From positions 30,339,045 through 30,403,044 of the forward strand of contig OY282558.1 of the NCBI GenBank assembly GCA_958295665.1: DNA of 64,000 nucleotides. The letters run 5' to 3'. Each line of letters starts with the position of its first letter. Position 1 is the stretch's first letter. The notes under the pieces were generated by a model, which saw only the letters and a list, made by a program, of their open reading frames with translations, ran no database searches and was not told the DNA's origin. A program made the position numbers and the translations under genes. Origin of the DNA: Tipula vernalis. Lineage: Eukaryota; Arthropoda; Insecta; Diptera; Tipulidae. Shown here one piece after another: positions 23,140-36,733 of the stretch.

Positions 23140-25650
23140 AAAAAATGTCCCGGTTTGTGCCTTAATATCTCTAAATTAAGGATGATCCACATATCGCCAA
23201 AATGAAAGTAGAATAAATGGATTGGACGTCATTTAATATTACGCTGAAATGCGCCAGCATAATGTGGTTCTGCAATGATTGTAGAGACCTAATTAAGAAT
23301 AAAATTTTCTTAAAAATGTTTTCACTAAACTCTAACTGTGACATTCCCAATCATAAGCAAATTAATATTGAGCAGCAGGACATGGTGAAGTGCTTGCAGA
23401 AGGAGATTGATACGAACAAGGAGAATATTAGTTTAATATTAAACAAATTAGAAACTGCAGACATGGTTGTTTTTGGCAGCAGAATGAAGCCGACATATCG
23501 GTAAAAGGAAAGCTTAACAAGGGGCAAAGTGAAAGTGGTTATTGACATTAGCGGCAATACAACTCCAGCAGAATCAACAACTAAGGCCCCAATTATTGAT
23601 TAATCAGAGGCATCAACTAGCAAACCGGATAACATTTGCCTTAGCAGCCTCCTGAATGATGGGGGTAATATCCGAAGCTGTTACCCAGTCGAAGATAAGG
23701 AATCAACAAGCAGTACGAGTTTCTAATATCTTGTCAGATATTATTATCAAAACTGTACTACTTAAATTTCGGCTTCGTCTATCCAGACTGGACCCTCAAA
23801 CAACCTAGGGCTAGGATGATGTTTTAGCTCTGGCTAATAAGTGTTTAGGAACAAGTTTCTATCTTGTTGGTAAATTGATCTGCAAAACGAAAAAAATTCA
23901 GGATTTGGAATACTTATGTTTTAATTAAAGGATAAACGAAGATCTCAAGGACAAGGCTTTAAGTTCGGAAATCTGGACAACTGACGTTTATATTAGACCA
24001 TTTAAGAATCAAAATTTTCGGAAAGCAGTTGTCTCAAACGTAAAATTTCGAAACCCAACTGTAGACATCAACACTTCCAGAGTTTAAGTGATGTTGTTTT
24101 AAATAAGAAGATGATCCGGCCCTAATTCTCAAGACAAACTACAGTAGCCTTTATTTCTTACAATAATGCATCTAGTATTCGAGGGAAAAATTCATTGGCG
24201 AGTCAGCCCTCTTATGCATATCTACAATCTGTTGCAATATCATTTCCATCACATAACAGGTCTCCACTTTCCTGTAATCGTACTGATTAGGGGGCTGGCC
24301 ATGATGGCATTCTACCCATCCTCTTTAAAAATTGTACTGAAAGTTTAGGGCTTCCAATGACTCACATCTTTAATGAAAGCTTTGCGACTGGGATTTTGCC
24401 TGATCCTTGGAAAATATCCTTCATTTAAATCTAGCAAAAGATGTGAAATTAGCAATTATCGAGGAATTACTATTCTTTCTGCCATACCCAAACTATCGAA
24501 GCCATGGTGCAGTTTTGTTTTTTACATGTGAACTCTTTTATTTTGCCTGCACCAACATGGGTTTTATCCGGGAAGATCTACAATTATCAATTTCCTCAAT
24601 CCGTGGATATTTATACAGCAGAATCGAGTTCCGGCAACAAGAAGATGTAGTTTAGACTGACTTTTCAAAAGCTTTTGTAAAAAATGATCATTCGATTCTT
24701 ATTTATAAGCTACAGAAACTTAATTGTTAGTTGGCAGGTCACAATACGTTAAGATTAATGATTCTGTTTCTCACATTGGTTCACTTCTGTTCTCATTATT
24801 TATTAATGATGTTGTGGAGCATTTTGAATTTGCAGATTGCCTTTTTTACGCAGATGATAAGAAAATATTCGCTCCGATTTCTACAATTTCAGATTGTTTA
24901 AAGTTACAAAGTGATTTGAATACATTTTCCAGTTGGTCATTTAACAACAAATTGTTGAATTAGGTTATCTATTTTTTAGAGCGTGATCACCTATTCTTTA
25001 GCCGTATTTTCTTTATAATATCGCGATTGACAGAGTCGAGTTCATATCTAACATCTGATCGTTAATTTACAAAAAACTCTTGTAATATTGCTCTAAGGCT
25101 TACGTTATGTTAGGCTTCATTAAGCACAATTGTAAAGACTTTAGTGACCTGCTCACACTAAAACCTTTATATGTGTCCTTTGTTCAGTCTATTCTTGAAT
25201 TCGTTTCTCAGGCCGGGTCACCATTTTATCAGTGTCTTTCAGATAGAATTGAAAGCGTTCAGAAGCAATTTGTACTGTACGCTCTACGTGTCCTACCTTC
25301 TGAAAGAGTGAATAATTATTTTCTTTTTATAAAGATCGCTGTAATTTATTAAAAATTTGATCTCACGAATTGATTGTGATGGAATACTTGCGCGTCTTAA
25401 TTCTTACGCCCCTACGTGCTGTTTGCACCGAGGAGATGGTTTTTCACATATTGATTCTATTATTACAAACTATGCACTATCTCAACCAGTCTTGAAAATG
25501 TGAAATTTTTGATTTTAATACGCCAAGAAATTCGTTTAGAAATAAGCTATTTAAATGTTTCTCTATAATTATTTTTGTGTTGCATTATAATTTTTAATTA
25601 TACCGATTGTACTTTACTGTAGGTTTAATAAATAAATAAATAAAAAAAAT
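23140..25650 (+). pseudogene. decayed CR1/Jockey-superfamily LINE
   Basis: Plus-strand protein pieces in the right order but broken frames. At ~23250-23290 MWFCNDCRDL resembles the cysteine-containing N-terminus of CR1/Jockey ORF1. At ~23760-24060 come ORF1-tail-like pieces (VLALANKCLGTSFYLV, then TDVYIRPFKNQNFRK). At ~24440-24490 CEISNYRGITILSAIPKL is the reverse transcriptase R(x)I(S)-NYR motif. At ~24770-24870 SHIGSLLFSLFINDVVEHFE and CLFYADDKKIF give the PQG-x-L-GPLLF and YADD catalytic blocks (Gln-Gly degraded). At 25107-25340 IKHNCKDFSDLLTLKPLYVS, then RIESVQKQFVLYALR, is the C-terminal region typical of these elements. The 3' end is a run of AATA units at 25626-25650, the usual short tandem tail. 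Not functional. Confidence 0.8.
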
Positions 25651-28600
25651 AATTCCTACAACTTGAACTACAGAATGTTGCGATAAGCGTCAACTAGTCT
25701 ATGAAGTATTAAGTAAAATATTATGAATTTCAGTGCCGCCTCGAACAACTCCTCTTTGACGCCCTATATATCAGTTGCTACTAGTTATAGTATTCCTTAG
25801 GGAACGAGCCGCCAATCAAGTAAGCCAAATTTCATAAGATTAAGTGAACAGTATATGCGATAAGAATCATTCATCGTCAATTGTGTGGAACGAATTATTT
25901 CATCTTAAAATAAATAAATAAATAAATTTTCGTGCTGGCAGTTCAAACAACTACCCAAACGTACTTTATAGGAATAGTCTCTCTTGTTCACATCAACATT
26001 AGAAAAACAAGAATTAACAATGATTTATGAAAATTTAATTAGCTCCTTAGCTGATATATGTAGATATTATAAAAGAAGAAAAATTAATTTTAATATATCG
26101 GCTTATTACGTTATCTAACCTGTCTAGTAACTATCTAGCAACTCATCTAATCAATCAAAATATGTAATTATCTGTATACATCAAATAAAGTTAGTTCTAA
26201 TAGCCGAATTTATGTTCTTATTTCGAATTTTGCAAATGGTGATTCGATTTATGGAAGTTATACAGAAGATTTATGTAACTGTTACAAAACCTAGGTAAAC
26301 GCGCATGGTGATAATAATTTTTACAAACAATACAGCTAAACTAAATTACTTCAAAATAAAATTGAAACGTTTTTTTTCTTACTTTAGCTTCTTTCGTTTT
26401 TTTTTTTTTGTAATCGCAATATATTGAAGAAATACGTTCTACTTTCACCTTAGCCTAGAGACAATATATAAATAATAAGAAAGCCATCAAGAAAATAATA
26501 ATAAATAATATTGTATGTATATATGGAAGACTTGCGTATGTATTTTGTCGTTGATTGGCTTGCATATGTGATAATCGCGGTATGTAACGGGAGAAACATT
26601 TAGGTACATATAAATATTCCTAAAGAATATATGAATGAAAAACGAAAAATAAAACCAAACATTGTCAAATACATACATATCTATACCATGTGCTTGTTAA
26701 TTAAAAATAAAAATGCAAAAGATTTTAAATTGATAGACATGACAAGACATTAACAGGGTCTTATCTTTAGGTTTAAATCTAAAGTTTATTTTTGTTTTGC
26801 AAAGTTATAACTTTATGTCTTTTAACTTTAAATTCTGCAATTTGTTCGAGTCATGATGATTTCTGGGTCAAGATAGCAAAATCGGTGCATGCCATGGTTA
26901 ATTTTTTGTTATTAAATGTTTTGTTTTAAATGTTGCGAGTATTTCTTACAGGACTACACGAAAGCTTTTTTTCAGGTAATAAGCTGGCTTTCGATTACAT
27001 CCGAAATGAATTTCAATATCGTAGGTTGACAACTGAAGATTTAAACAAACTATCCTATTTTAATCTTTACGTGAAAATAAAAATGTTCCAAATAAAATGT
27101 TTAAAGTTATTTAATATTACTGACGCAGGATCCATGGGTCCTCTAACCATGCGTCTTGTATTATAAAAGTGTGGGAAGAAAAAGCTTCACCTTTAAAATA
27201 CAAGACGATAGAAAACGATAGCCGTCGAATTGAATAGTTAGGTCCCAAGATGTGATCACAAAACTCAGAATTTAACCTTCAAATTGTTAGAACATCTAAA
27301 CAAATTAGAGTAACAAATAATTTGAACTATTAAAATTATAGAACACATTTTAGCTTTAAATTTAGTTAGAAATAAGTTTCCTTTTAAAACTTTTGAAAAT
27401 GTTAAAGATTTTTTTTTTTTTTCATATTAATCTTAACAAATTGAACTTTATTCGACCCTGATTAAACAATAAAAATAATAAGCTTTTCAATTTATCTGTG
27501 GTCCATATGAGTTTTAGTTCCAAAATGTTTTAAGTGGACGAACATGAAAGTATTTCGTTTTGTTACTAATTATATTTCTCATCCTTGGGGAGAATAATTT
27601 TCGTTTGAACTTCGTTTCGTTAGAACTCAGTCAGTAATAGGGTCATCTAAAGTTCCACCGGTCTTTACATAACCAATATTACACCACTCGCTCAAAAACT
27701 GGAATGTCCTACATGCATTCTACAACTTTATCGATAACGCGGGGGCACAAACACTTCAGGAATAATCAGATCATGATGTAGTAAATGTTTAGGAGTAAGT
27801 GCGGATTGACACGGCAGAAACTGTTTGAATGGCAGAACTTATCATGGTTTACTTTATATTAAGAAGAAGGTTATTCTGCAAACGATATTTTTATTGGAAG
27901 AACTTGTCATTGGAAAATAAGGGAATTCAAAGGAAAAATTAAGCTGCTAACTTTCTTTTGATTTAAATAAAACAAATCGATCATGCAAACAAAATCGGCG
28001 ACAGAGCATTCAATAGCCAAGACAATCAAATACAAGACAACTGATAGATTAAATTCAAGTTTAGTTTTGCTCAAAATTAATAACTGAGCACAAACCTCTC
28101 TTTGAGAAATAAATAAAGTAAGGTAATCAGGCAATCAAAAAGTAACTTTAATTGTCTCTTGACTATAATCAAGTAAGCGAAATAGCAACTTAGCAAGCAA
28201 AATGGCGATTGGTTCTATTTATGACATTTGACAAAATCCATAAAATTTATTGACCACCCAAAATCAAACCAATATCCAATATTTTAAAAGCAGTAGGAAA
28301 TAAATACACACCACCACCAAAAAACAAAACTATGATAGAGGTAATAATAATTTCTTACAATTATTATGTATAAAAGAAAAGAAAAGAAAAGAAAATGAAA
28401 AAAAAAAAAAAACAGAAAAAAAATCGTTGGATGTTGATGGTGATGGAGGCCACTACTGACCTACTAAAAAAAAAACAATCTACACTTTTTCTTCATTCAA
28501 TATACAACAGTTAAGCAGTTTAAAGCAAATGAAATTTATTGTAAAATAAAAAGCTAAACTAAAAAAGTTTTAGTTATAAATATTTTTGAGTGTTTTTAAT

Positions 28601-28786
28601 GTGTTATGAATGTGAAGTGTAAGGATCATTTTAAATGATCCGAAAATTAGTGAACTTTGGTGACCCGAGTTTTTTTTAACTATAAATATTATAAATATTA
28701 TAGTTTTTTGTGATATGAAAGTTTGAAAAAAAAAAAATAAAAATCATTGTGATTTGTGCAAAATAAAAATTATTATATTAAAAACT
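25651..28786. other. intergenic DNA upstream of the spätzle-family gene
   Basis: AT-rich DNA with no supported gene. A 78-codon frame at 26930-27166 and a 75-codon minus frame at 27907-28134 have no recognisable features. The last ~500 bases (with a GAAAA run at about 28374-28400) probably hold the promoter and 5' leader of the downstream gene. A short hairpin at 27152-27207 is listed separately. Confidence 0.4.
27152..27207. repeat. short hairpin, 20-bp stem with 16-base loop
   Basis: The arm starting CGTCTTGTATT at 27152 pairs with the arm ending at 27207. 18 of 20 positions match, including the first 11 perfectly. The size is within the range of a pre-miRNA, but the stem is too short to support that on its own; a chance or transposon-derived palindrome is at least as likely. 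Confidence 0.5.
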
Positions 28787-28816
28787 ATGGATAACCAAAA
28801 ATATATAATAAAATTT
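28787..28816 (+). CDS. spz4: predicted first coding exon of the spätzle-family gene
   Basis: ATG GAT AAC CAA AAA TAT ATA ATA AAA TTT is followed at once by a consensus donor (GTAAGT, 28817-28822), phase 0. The large downstream exon starts in phase 0 with a strongly hydrophobic stretch (ITLLIIVLNVIDLISG) and has no suitable Met. Joining the two gives a classic secretory signal: short polar Lys-containing n-region, then hydrophobic core. It is the best candidate I found upstream, but it lies 9.3 kb away and other short exons could be used instead. Confidence 0.55.
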
Positions 28817-29682
28817 GTAAGTTTATTTTGGGGAAACCAAATATTTTTATTAGTGTGCTAATTGTGCAATTTCCAAATTAAATTAGATACACCCAAAAAT
28901 TCATTTCGGCCTTAAAACTTTCAATTTACCTACATAATTTAAAATCGCCGTGGTAGTATTTATATGCTAATCAGAAACAGGTATAGAGACAAAAACAGGT
29001 GAAGAAAGTAAAATTTTTCTATTTGGTTTGTTTATTGTTATTTATTTATAATAATTCGATTTTATTTATAAATATATGCATGTGTGTAACCTTAATCTCT
29101 ACATAAAATATTTAAGTGTTTTGGTTTAAATAAGTACACACTCGAGCCGACTTATACTTATATTACAGGCTTTGAGTGAATTATGTAACAGCTGTACAAA
29201 CAGCTCCTTAAACTATTATGATTTGTAAATTATCTTAGAGGTCACTTTCATTTATTTTCCATTAGCTTATTAGATTATAATTATGTACACATCTTATCCA
29301 TTACTACAATAATAATAAACGAGTATATCCATTAAAAGAAATTACATATCGATAAATTATGAGAAAAACGTACACATTTCTTTGAATCTATTACAAACTT
29401 CTACACATCGTGCGATAACGATATGTTGGTGATACATCATGACATAAATTTAATAAGGTATCAGATAAAACGAGATGATAGATCTCAAAACGAAACTATA
29501 TACATATAGGTAAATAAATTATATTTTAATTTTATTCGTGTAAACACTAAATATCGGTCAAATAACGATTTAGTTCGATATGTTGATTAGTATAAGAAAA
29601 ACTAAAACAATCCAAAATTAGTCTGATTTTCTCCATATTTTACCATTTACCTCGAATACAAAATAGCATAACAACATTTTAA

Positions 29683-29706
29683 GTCTGGTCTGGTCTGGTC
29701 TGTCTG
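29683..29706. repeat. GTCTG short tandem repeat
   Basis: Four perfect GTCTG units followed by a partial TCTG. Confidence 0.85.
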
Positions 29707-31547
29707 CTACACAGGTGATTATGTTTTCATCATTATTATATGATTATTACCTTTATCATGTTAACATGCAATTCAGCTGACTTGTCTTTATTATTTTAAT
29801 TTTTATCGTAATCTTTTATTAAACAAGATCAACATAAATTTAATGTCAGGTGAAATGATAAACATTGAAAAGTATACACAAACTAGTTATGTATTTGAGC
29901 TATATGAGAAAAGAGGAAATAATTTATGTGAAAAATACAAAACTTTAGTGTTTGCTGTTTAATTTTTCATTATTGATTTTAGTTAAGTTTGTCATGTATT
30001 TTAATTTACAAATGCTTGTTTGATTTTATTATTGAAAAGAGGAAATTAGGTTTATCGGTTTTGGGTTTCTTATTACTTTAATACATTTGGAAATGTTGTT
30101 GTATTGTTATGGATCGAATTTTCCATTAATTGTTAATAAATGCTATACGAAACCCTAAACAAAAACTAAAGAATTTATCTCATTGAAAGTAAAACCACTT
30201 TCTATGTAGAAAACATATTTAAAATTATACAAAGAATATCTTATTTTGACCTAAATTTCATTAGCTCAAAACAACGTCTATTCGCTTTATTTTCTTATTA
30301 AATTATTTCTTTGTAATAACTATAGCACCACAACACAAATACGTGCGCAAATAACTATACATACCTACAAAAAACCGTTAAAAATGACAAATCTTCAAAC
30401 AATCAGCATCGTCATCTTAAATATATTATGTACTCGTACATATTTAAACAAAAAAGAAAGTAAAATTACTTTACATTTTGATTTAATAATTTTAATTAAC
30501 ATTTTTCTTTCGTTATGGTGGAGTTTATAGTTTTTCTTATTGATACACATTACACACAAAGTCATTTCATTGATGCTTGCGCAAAATCTCTACTATTTAT
30601 GTAGGTTTTGGTGTATTGCTTTCTAACTTTTCTACCCTAAATATTTTCATTCCGGTCTTCAGGTTAATACTATTTCGAAATAACCTCGACAATGACCTTA
30701 ACCAAGATATTGTTACGTAGCTCCTTGATGATTTTTCGATTAAAATGAAAGAGTAAAGTGAATTGTGTAAAACAAGAAAACTAAAACTTATTATACAGAT
30801 ATATCTCGATTAACGTTTTACACTTGCCTTATTTCATGACTTGTGATTTTTGGAAGTGGTAAAAATTGATCACGCTCTATAGCAGCTATACAAATGGATA
30901 AAATTAGGCCGCATGCAATTTCAAGTTCAGTTCCTAGCAGAAGTAAAAGTATCATCTTGTAGTAAAAGGAAACGTTATACGGAGTATTCCCATACAGCTA
31001 ATTTAAAAAAAAAAAAAACGTTGTGTAGGAAATTAAGAAATAGTAAAAGTAACCATAACATCATCAACAACAGGTAATAAACAGATTGTAGAAAATTAAG
31101 AATGAAAACAAAGCACACATAAGAAAATGAGAAGGTTGAGGCCGTTGAATGTAAATGGAGATATACACACGTGTATTTAACTGAATTACTGATTAAAATT
31201 TTACTGTAATGACTATTTGTAGATGGATTTCGTTTTTCTTTGTATAAGGTTAGTGACCTAGCTAAACTAGAACATAAATAACTCTTCATTTCCAGCGTTT
31301 TAATCCGGTTAATAAAAATCTCAGCTAAGAGTTTTGCCTTAGCTGATATTACATTACTATTAAAGTCTATCTGTAGAACGGTTTGTGAATATAAAATGGC
31401 CGAAACTGGAGATCTATATTTTATGCTTAAAAAAGGTCTAGAGAATATAAGAACCTAGGTATAATAGGATTTAACGATAAAACGCGTTAATTGTATCAGA
31501 GACCATATTCCCGGCAAATTCCTCCGATTATGAAAAATGTCGCCTTG

Positions 31548-31760
31548 TAAAATGAAGCACCCCTAGCCGATGACTGGGGAGAGTTTGAAACGCTGGAAAA
31601 GTCGCTGAAGAAGAAATTCCGTCGAACAATTGAAGGACCTCATTATGAATTGAAACGAAAGTTGTTCAAATGGAAAAGTTATAAGAAAAAAAAAAACAGT
31701 CACGATGCAAATTACACGTTAATTTATGAACTGATGACGAATTATTTTCGATCTGTTTGA
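31548..31760 (+). pseudogene. possible gag-like retroelement fragment
   Basis: The plus strand reads EAPLADDWGEFETLEKSLKK followed by KFRRTIEGPHYELKRKLFKW. The Trp-x-x-Phe...Leu-Lys-Lys-Phe-Arg pattern resembles the capsid part of LTR-retrotransposon Gag proteins. It is in opposite orientation to the BEL/Pao remnant just downstream, so it would be a separate insertion. Short and weak. Confidence 0.3.
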
Positions 31761-34700
31761 AGTTTTTATTACATAAAAACAATTATATTTCTAAGGAGCA
31801 TCAATTACAACACTTGAAAGGGCGAATGATTTCATTATTTGCTGTTTTGACCTTGACAACTGTACAAACTGCATCGGTACTAGAAAATATTTGTGTAACC
31901 CGCCCGATTAACCATCGATTGCCTTTTCGCCATTTGTTTTTTTCTTACAGGGTTGTCAGGTAGTCAACATTTCGAGAAACCTTGGATCCTTTTCTGAATA
32001 TTCTGCCATTTATTGAGTTTTTCATTGTTAATTTTCGTTAAATCTGGCTCTCGAATTGTTACAAATGGTTCACAGATGAGAAATTCATCAGAATTTGTGG
32101 TCGGGCTAGTGGTCGAGAATTAATGATGGATACGATTTGAACAACCAGAGTACAGAGTTCGTCACATGTCAAAATTGGAAAATGAAATTTGGTGGATGTC
32201 CTCCGACGCTTTCGGAGACTTATGACAATACTTGACTTTTGTAAGCAGAAATTTAAAATGTCATTAGATTGTGTAAGATTCTTAATTCGCGATTGCCACC
32301 AATAAAATTTAACACATTGTCACACCAAATTTGTTCTGGAAGCCCTCGTCTTGCTACAAATCTTTTAAGTGCAGCTAGGAGTGAATCTGTCTTCATACTG
32401 GTAAGTACTTCAAGGTTGCTGCTTTGATTGATAGACATACAAAAATTGTCAAATTTGCCTTTTTGAATGGAGTATCTGATCGGTTACTTGTTTTTATCAG
32501 GAGTAGACTCTCTCTATTGGCAGATACTTGACCTGAGTATTTATTCGAATGGATCCGATTGTATAAGTTGAATTCCAAATATTTTGTGTTCCTTGCTCTA
32601 ATAGTTCCGGATTAACTTTTGGTGCTGGATTTGGTGGTTCAGGCCACCAACTATCATCCTTTTCTAGCCATTCTGGTCCCTTTCACCACAACTGGTACAT
32701 CACACCTCGAGTAATCATATCGGTCGTGGAACTACGTCTAATATATATGACGTGCGGTTAGCAATAAAGGCCTTCGAACGTCGGGGTAAATCGGCCAACC
32801 ATATCAACACCGTCACCGAATCTTCTGGATAAAAATAATCTCATTTAGCACCAGGGAATTTGTGGAAGCACCATGGTATTTAAATCTGATTTTAATAGGT
32901 CAGTTGAGAATTTGAGTGGAATCAAATTCATTTTGTATAGAACTTGGTATAATGGGAAATCCATAGAATCTTTGCAGTATAATTTTGAAAATCATAACAG
33001 TTGAAGTTATCCATCGCAACGAATCACATACTCGTGAAATTTCGGATAAATTGCTCATTCGCAATTCGTTTCAATGTGCGGATAGCGAGATATGGTGAAC
33101 AATTCATACCATATGTAACCGTTTGAAGCTGATACACTTTGATACTTTGATTGAAGTTATCTCGCCACAGTACCACTTGGTAGATTGCATCGTCCCGTTA
33201 TGAATACGATTTGATGTTTTTAAAAGCGTAAAATGTTTGTTATTAATCATTTTGTAATCTCGTTCCGCTATACATAACATCATTCAAAGAAATCGCCGTA
33301 CTGCGGTTTTGCATCATGCGTCAAATTCTACGCGCAGTCGAGTATATATCAGGAATATTAAACCATTCGAGTTATTACATATGATTCACGGTTATATATT
33401 TATTCAAGAACTCAATATATTCTTTTTTCAATTCAGGATCCTGTTGAAATTTGAGCTCCATTGATAATAATCTTCTTTTGGCATTGTTGTACGAATCGCC
33501 TAGCTGTTCACGTTCTTCTTTGAATGGAATTCTCACCTGAATGGTACCACTCGTTATAGTTAAGGTGGTACTGTTACAAGAGATTTCACAAAACTGTTCC
33601 TCTTTTGCTGGTTTAATTCACGTAATTGAATTCTCTTCGTGATTCATTGGTGGATACATAGCTGTTGGTTTGTGGAATATTTGATGTAACGCTACCAGCG
33701 ACTAACCAACCGAATTGTGAATTTTGAAGCGGTGGTAAGTATGGTACGTGTAACTGGTTGTGTCCAATGATGTTACAGAAAAATTCTATTACAATTAAGA
33801 CATCGATCGTTTCTGGTTGATAAAACAACGGGTTCGCAAGGCCAAGAGTGTCATAACGTACGTATTAAGGCATGAACGACTATGGTGTAAAGAGGATTTC
33901 CAGGTGAATGTAAGCAAACGGCCGGTTTGCCCTTTGTGATACCCACAGGTACCGCCGATTTTTTACGTTTTAGGCCCAGGCGTTGCACGAATGTTTCTGA
34001 TACAATCGATTGTTGCTGTATGTATAACTAGGTTGCTACACATTTTGATTATTTGTCGCGTTTGATGATCTTGTCGGTGTCTGATCAAGAGGTGCTTGTT
34101 GGGTGAGAACGTGTTTTGTCCGTAACTTAGATGATTGATCGCTGGTTTCAAGACAATTCCACCTTGATTGATCAATGAATGTCGAATTAGCCATTGTTAT
34201 TTGATGTGAAGCTGAAGCCCACATGTGGGTGTAACAGCGAATGATATCTTCTCCTACAAATTAAGCAGGAAGGTTTAGATAAACACTTTAGATAAACACA
34301 TGGCATAAACGCACTATAATGTTCCGAAATGATGGACCCTTGGAAAGTAGATTGTATGCATAGCAAATATTTCTTGGTGTTGATTGTGGTTGCGAGGATT
34401 GTTCAATTAGAAATGATTTGGTTAATTGAGTTGGAAAACTTTTCTTCTCTTGTATGTTACAGGATTTAAGTGTATAGTATCACACATCTTATGTTTAACA
34501 ATTCTAAAAATTCGATAAACATGCGATGAGGTTTTTCTACAAAATCTCGTGCCCATAGCTGCTTCGTGTCGTTATCGACCTTTTGTGTTAGAAGATGTAT
34601 TAGCCAACGGTTCTGTACCAATGCTTTTAAGAGCATGCACGATTCCATCCGAAGGACACAATCATAAACTTCATGCCCTCCAAAACTAAAAGTTGCTCCT

Positions 34701-35350
34701 GTTAAAAAGCTTTTATCACGCTTGTGTTGTTTGCAGCCTCCTTTAGCTTGGTTGTTAACATATTCTGTGAAATGGAAATCTTACGATAACCACGCGGATT
34801 AGGGTTCTAAAGGAATATAACCAACCGAAACAACTTGTGAATATGCCAAGCAACAGAATTCAGCTTAAATGAACGTGTAAAACCGAAGCAAACAAAAGGA
34901 AGTTATCAATTATGTGTTTCAATTTGTTTATGAAGGCAAATGACTATAGATGAAATATTCAACAGATGTTCAAAACTCAAAACATATTCCAAAAATTCGT
35001 TTACGTAAAACGCTTTATCGGAATTTGCGAAAAAAATCAAATATTCAGATAATTCTAGTTCTTCACCATCAATTTGTATCGCGCCTTAAAATTTTTCATG
35101 AATACAGGAAACACTGACCAGAATGGTCAAATGGATCATATGGTTGGAGAGTGATATGTGTTTTCCACGGCGATTCAACTTTGGCCATGAATGCAGGCTC
35201 TTCATCGTGAGCTTAAAACATTTATAAACCAAACAACAATTATTGACATGCAAATTTGCAATACTGTTGTTTTCATTTTTTGCCAGCATTAATGAAATAT
35301 TGAGAACGAATTGAATGGCAATTTCTAAAGCTGTTTCGCACAAAATTAGA
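31760..35350 (-). pseudogene. decayed BEL/Pao LTR retrotransposon
   Basis: Read from right to left, the pieces follow BEL/Pao order. Gag region at 34648-34466 (WLIHLLTQKVDNDTKQLW, RMFIEFLELLNIRC). Protease-linker region at 33828-33613 (LHVPYLPPLQNSQFGWLVAG). Reverse transcriptase at 33120-33061 (VTYGMNCSPYLAIRTLKRIA). Integrase at ~32560-32253 (LLIKTSNRSDTPFKKANL, LAALKRFVARRGLPEQIW, NVLNFIGGNRELR), then SIINSRPLAR at ~32130 and LIGRVTQIFSSTDAVCTVVK at ~31900. Stops and frameshifts separate all pieces. I did not find convincing LTRs. The element lies antisense within the predicted first intron of the spätzle-family gene. Confidence 0.85.
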
Positions 35351-36344
35351 GAAACTAATCGAACGTTGTAGCAACCATCTGTTCAATTTAAATAATTCTC
35401 TTGCTGAATTCACTTTTACTTATTCGTACTAAACATGTCGCCGACCAACACCAGACTTTCGAAAACCATTAACCCTATATGCTTATGAGAGCTACCAAAA
35501 ACTCAAAAAAAAGAAAAAAACTTTTACTTTAATTTTTTGTGTACCTATGTACAAATGAAACTTAAGATCTGTGTCAATCAATCAAAATTGCGTATGGACG
35601 AGTATAGTAGGAAATAATTAATAAAAACACAAAGTATAAAATTCTTCTTTCACAAATAAATCGACAGGACGTGAAGTAAATTTGTAATTAATTTAATTAA
35701 AATTTCAAATATTACAATAATATAAATGTTATTGAATTACCTTAATTAAATACCCTGTACTTTATACTCTTCGTATTTTTTCAAAGTACTCGTTGTATGT
35801 GGTAAATGACAAGGTATTTAAACGACTTGTACATATATAGGTTTAAAGTTATTAAAACCATTAAATGTTTGGTATGACCTGTTTTCGATTACCTAAAGAG
35901 CTGCTTTCATTTTTTTTTGCATTTCTTCATGCTAATTTTGTATTATCGTAATTACTTTGCACAGGTAAATTGTATCACATTAGAAATTGAAATTTGATCT
36001 ACGTGTGATAGATGATTTTCCGTGTGATAAAAGTTGCTATCGAATTCTAAACTTTTTATAGAAGGATCTTAGAACAGGTTGGTTGAGAAAATTTAATTAA
36101 AGTAATTTGGAGAAATTTACTGCCGGTACTGCTAGCTTATAAAACTTATAAATTCAAATTTTCCAAAGAACCGTTAATTTTCTAACAAAATTCAAATATT
36201 TTCTTTCACCTAGGTAGTACTAGTTTTCCCTAAAATAATCCCTAATCCCTAAAATTTTGACCGAAACTATCAATCTGTGTCAAAATAATCAATTTTCCAG
36301 GTCTTACTCTTCCATTGGATTTAATTTCCTTTGAAGGGAAAGTT

Positions 36345-36733
36345 CCCATGCAAAACGGAAAACCGGCATTTAAAACCGTCAAACCCAGTTTTCGGCCAAG
36401 TTCCTTCACTTTGCAATATGCAAATTATTAACAAATAGTTCAAATCAATAAGTTTCACCTTATTCTAAGAAAATTTTATTAAAATGAATTTAGTTTCATT
36501 CAAAAAAACCCAATTTTATATTTTGCCGGCCATCAAGCAAAAATCCGTCCGTCAAAGTATAAAATCGGGGTTTTTTGAATGAAATTAAATCAATTTTAAT
36601 AAAATTAACTACGAATAAGGTGGAACTTATAAATTCGAACTATCTTTTAATAATTTTGATATTGAAAATCAAACAATTTTCACAATAATTGAATTTGATG
36701 GTTTGAAATGCCGGTTTGCTGTTTGTGCATGGG
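36345..36733. repeat. ~390-base imperfect foldback (long inverted repeat)
   Basis: Left-arm blocks match the reverse complement of right-arm blocks in nested order. CCCATGCAAAACGG...CCGGCATTTAAAACC (36345-36379) pairs with 36703-36733. TAAGTTTCACCTTATTC (~36450) pairs with GAATAAGGTGGAACTTA (~36614). TTTTATTAAAA (~36474) pairs with TTTTAATAAAA. GTTTCATTCAAAAAA (~36493) pairs with TTTTTTGAATGAAA (~36570). TTTTATATTTTG pairs with CAAAGTATAAAA around a ~30-base centre at ~36530-36560. The arms differ by scattered substitutions and a few indels. No ORF inside. This may be a foldback transposon or a long-hairpin RNA locus. Confidence 0.8.

Noticed and set aside
26930..27166. 78-codon frame starting MLRVFLTGLHESFF
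   Set aside because: No domain, no splice partners and no family resemblance; ends within the small hairpin.
28374..28400. GAAAA-type repeat considered as a CRISPR-like or satellite array
   Set aside because: Only a short simple-sequence run; CRISPR arrays are not expected in an animal genome and there are no spacers.
30975..31289. 104-codon minus-strand frame in the spätzle-gene intron
   Set aside because: Hydrophobic low-complexity translation including a poly-Phe run from poly(A); no support.
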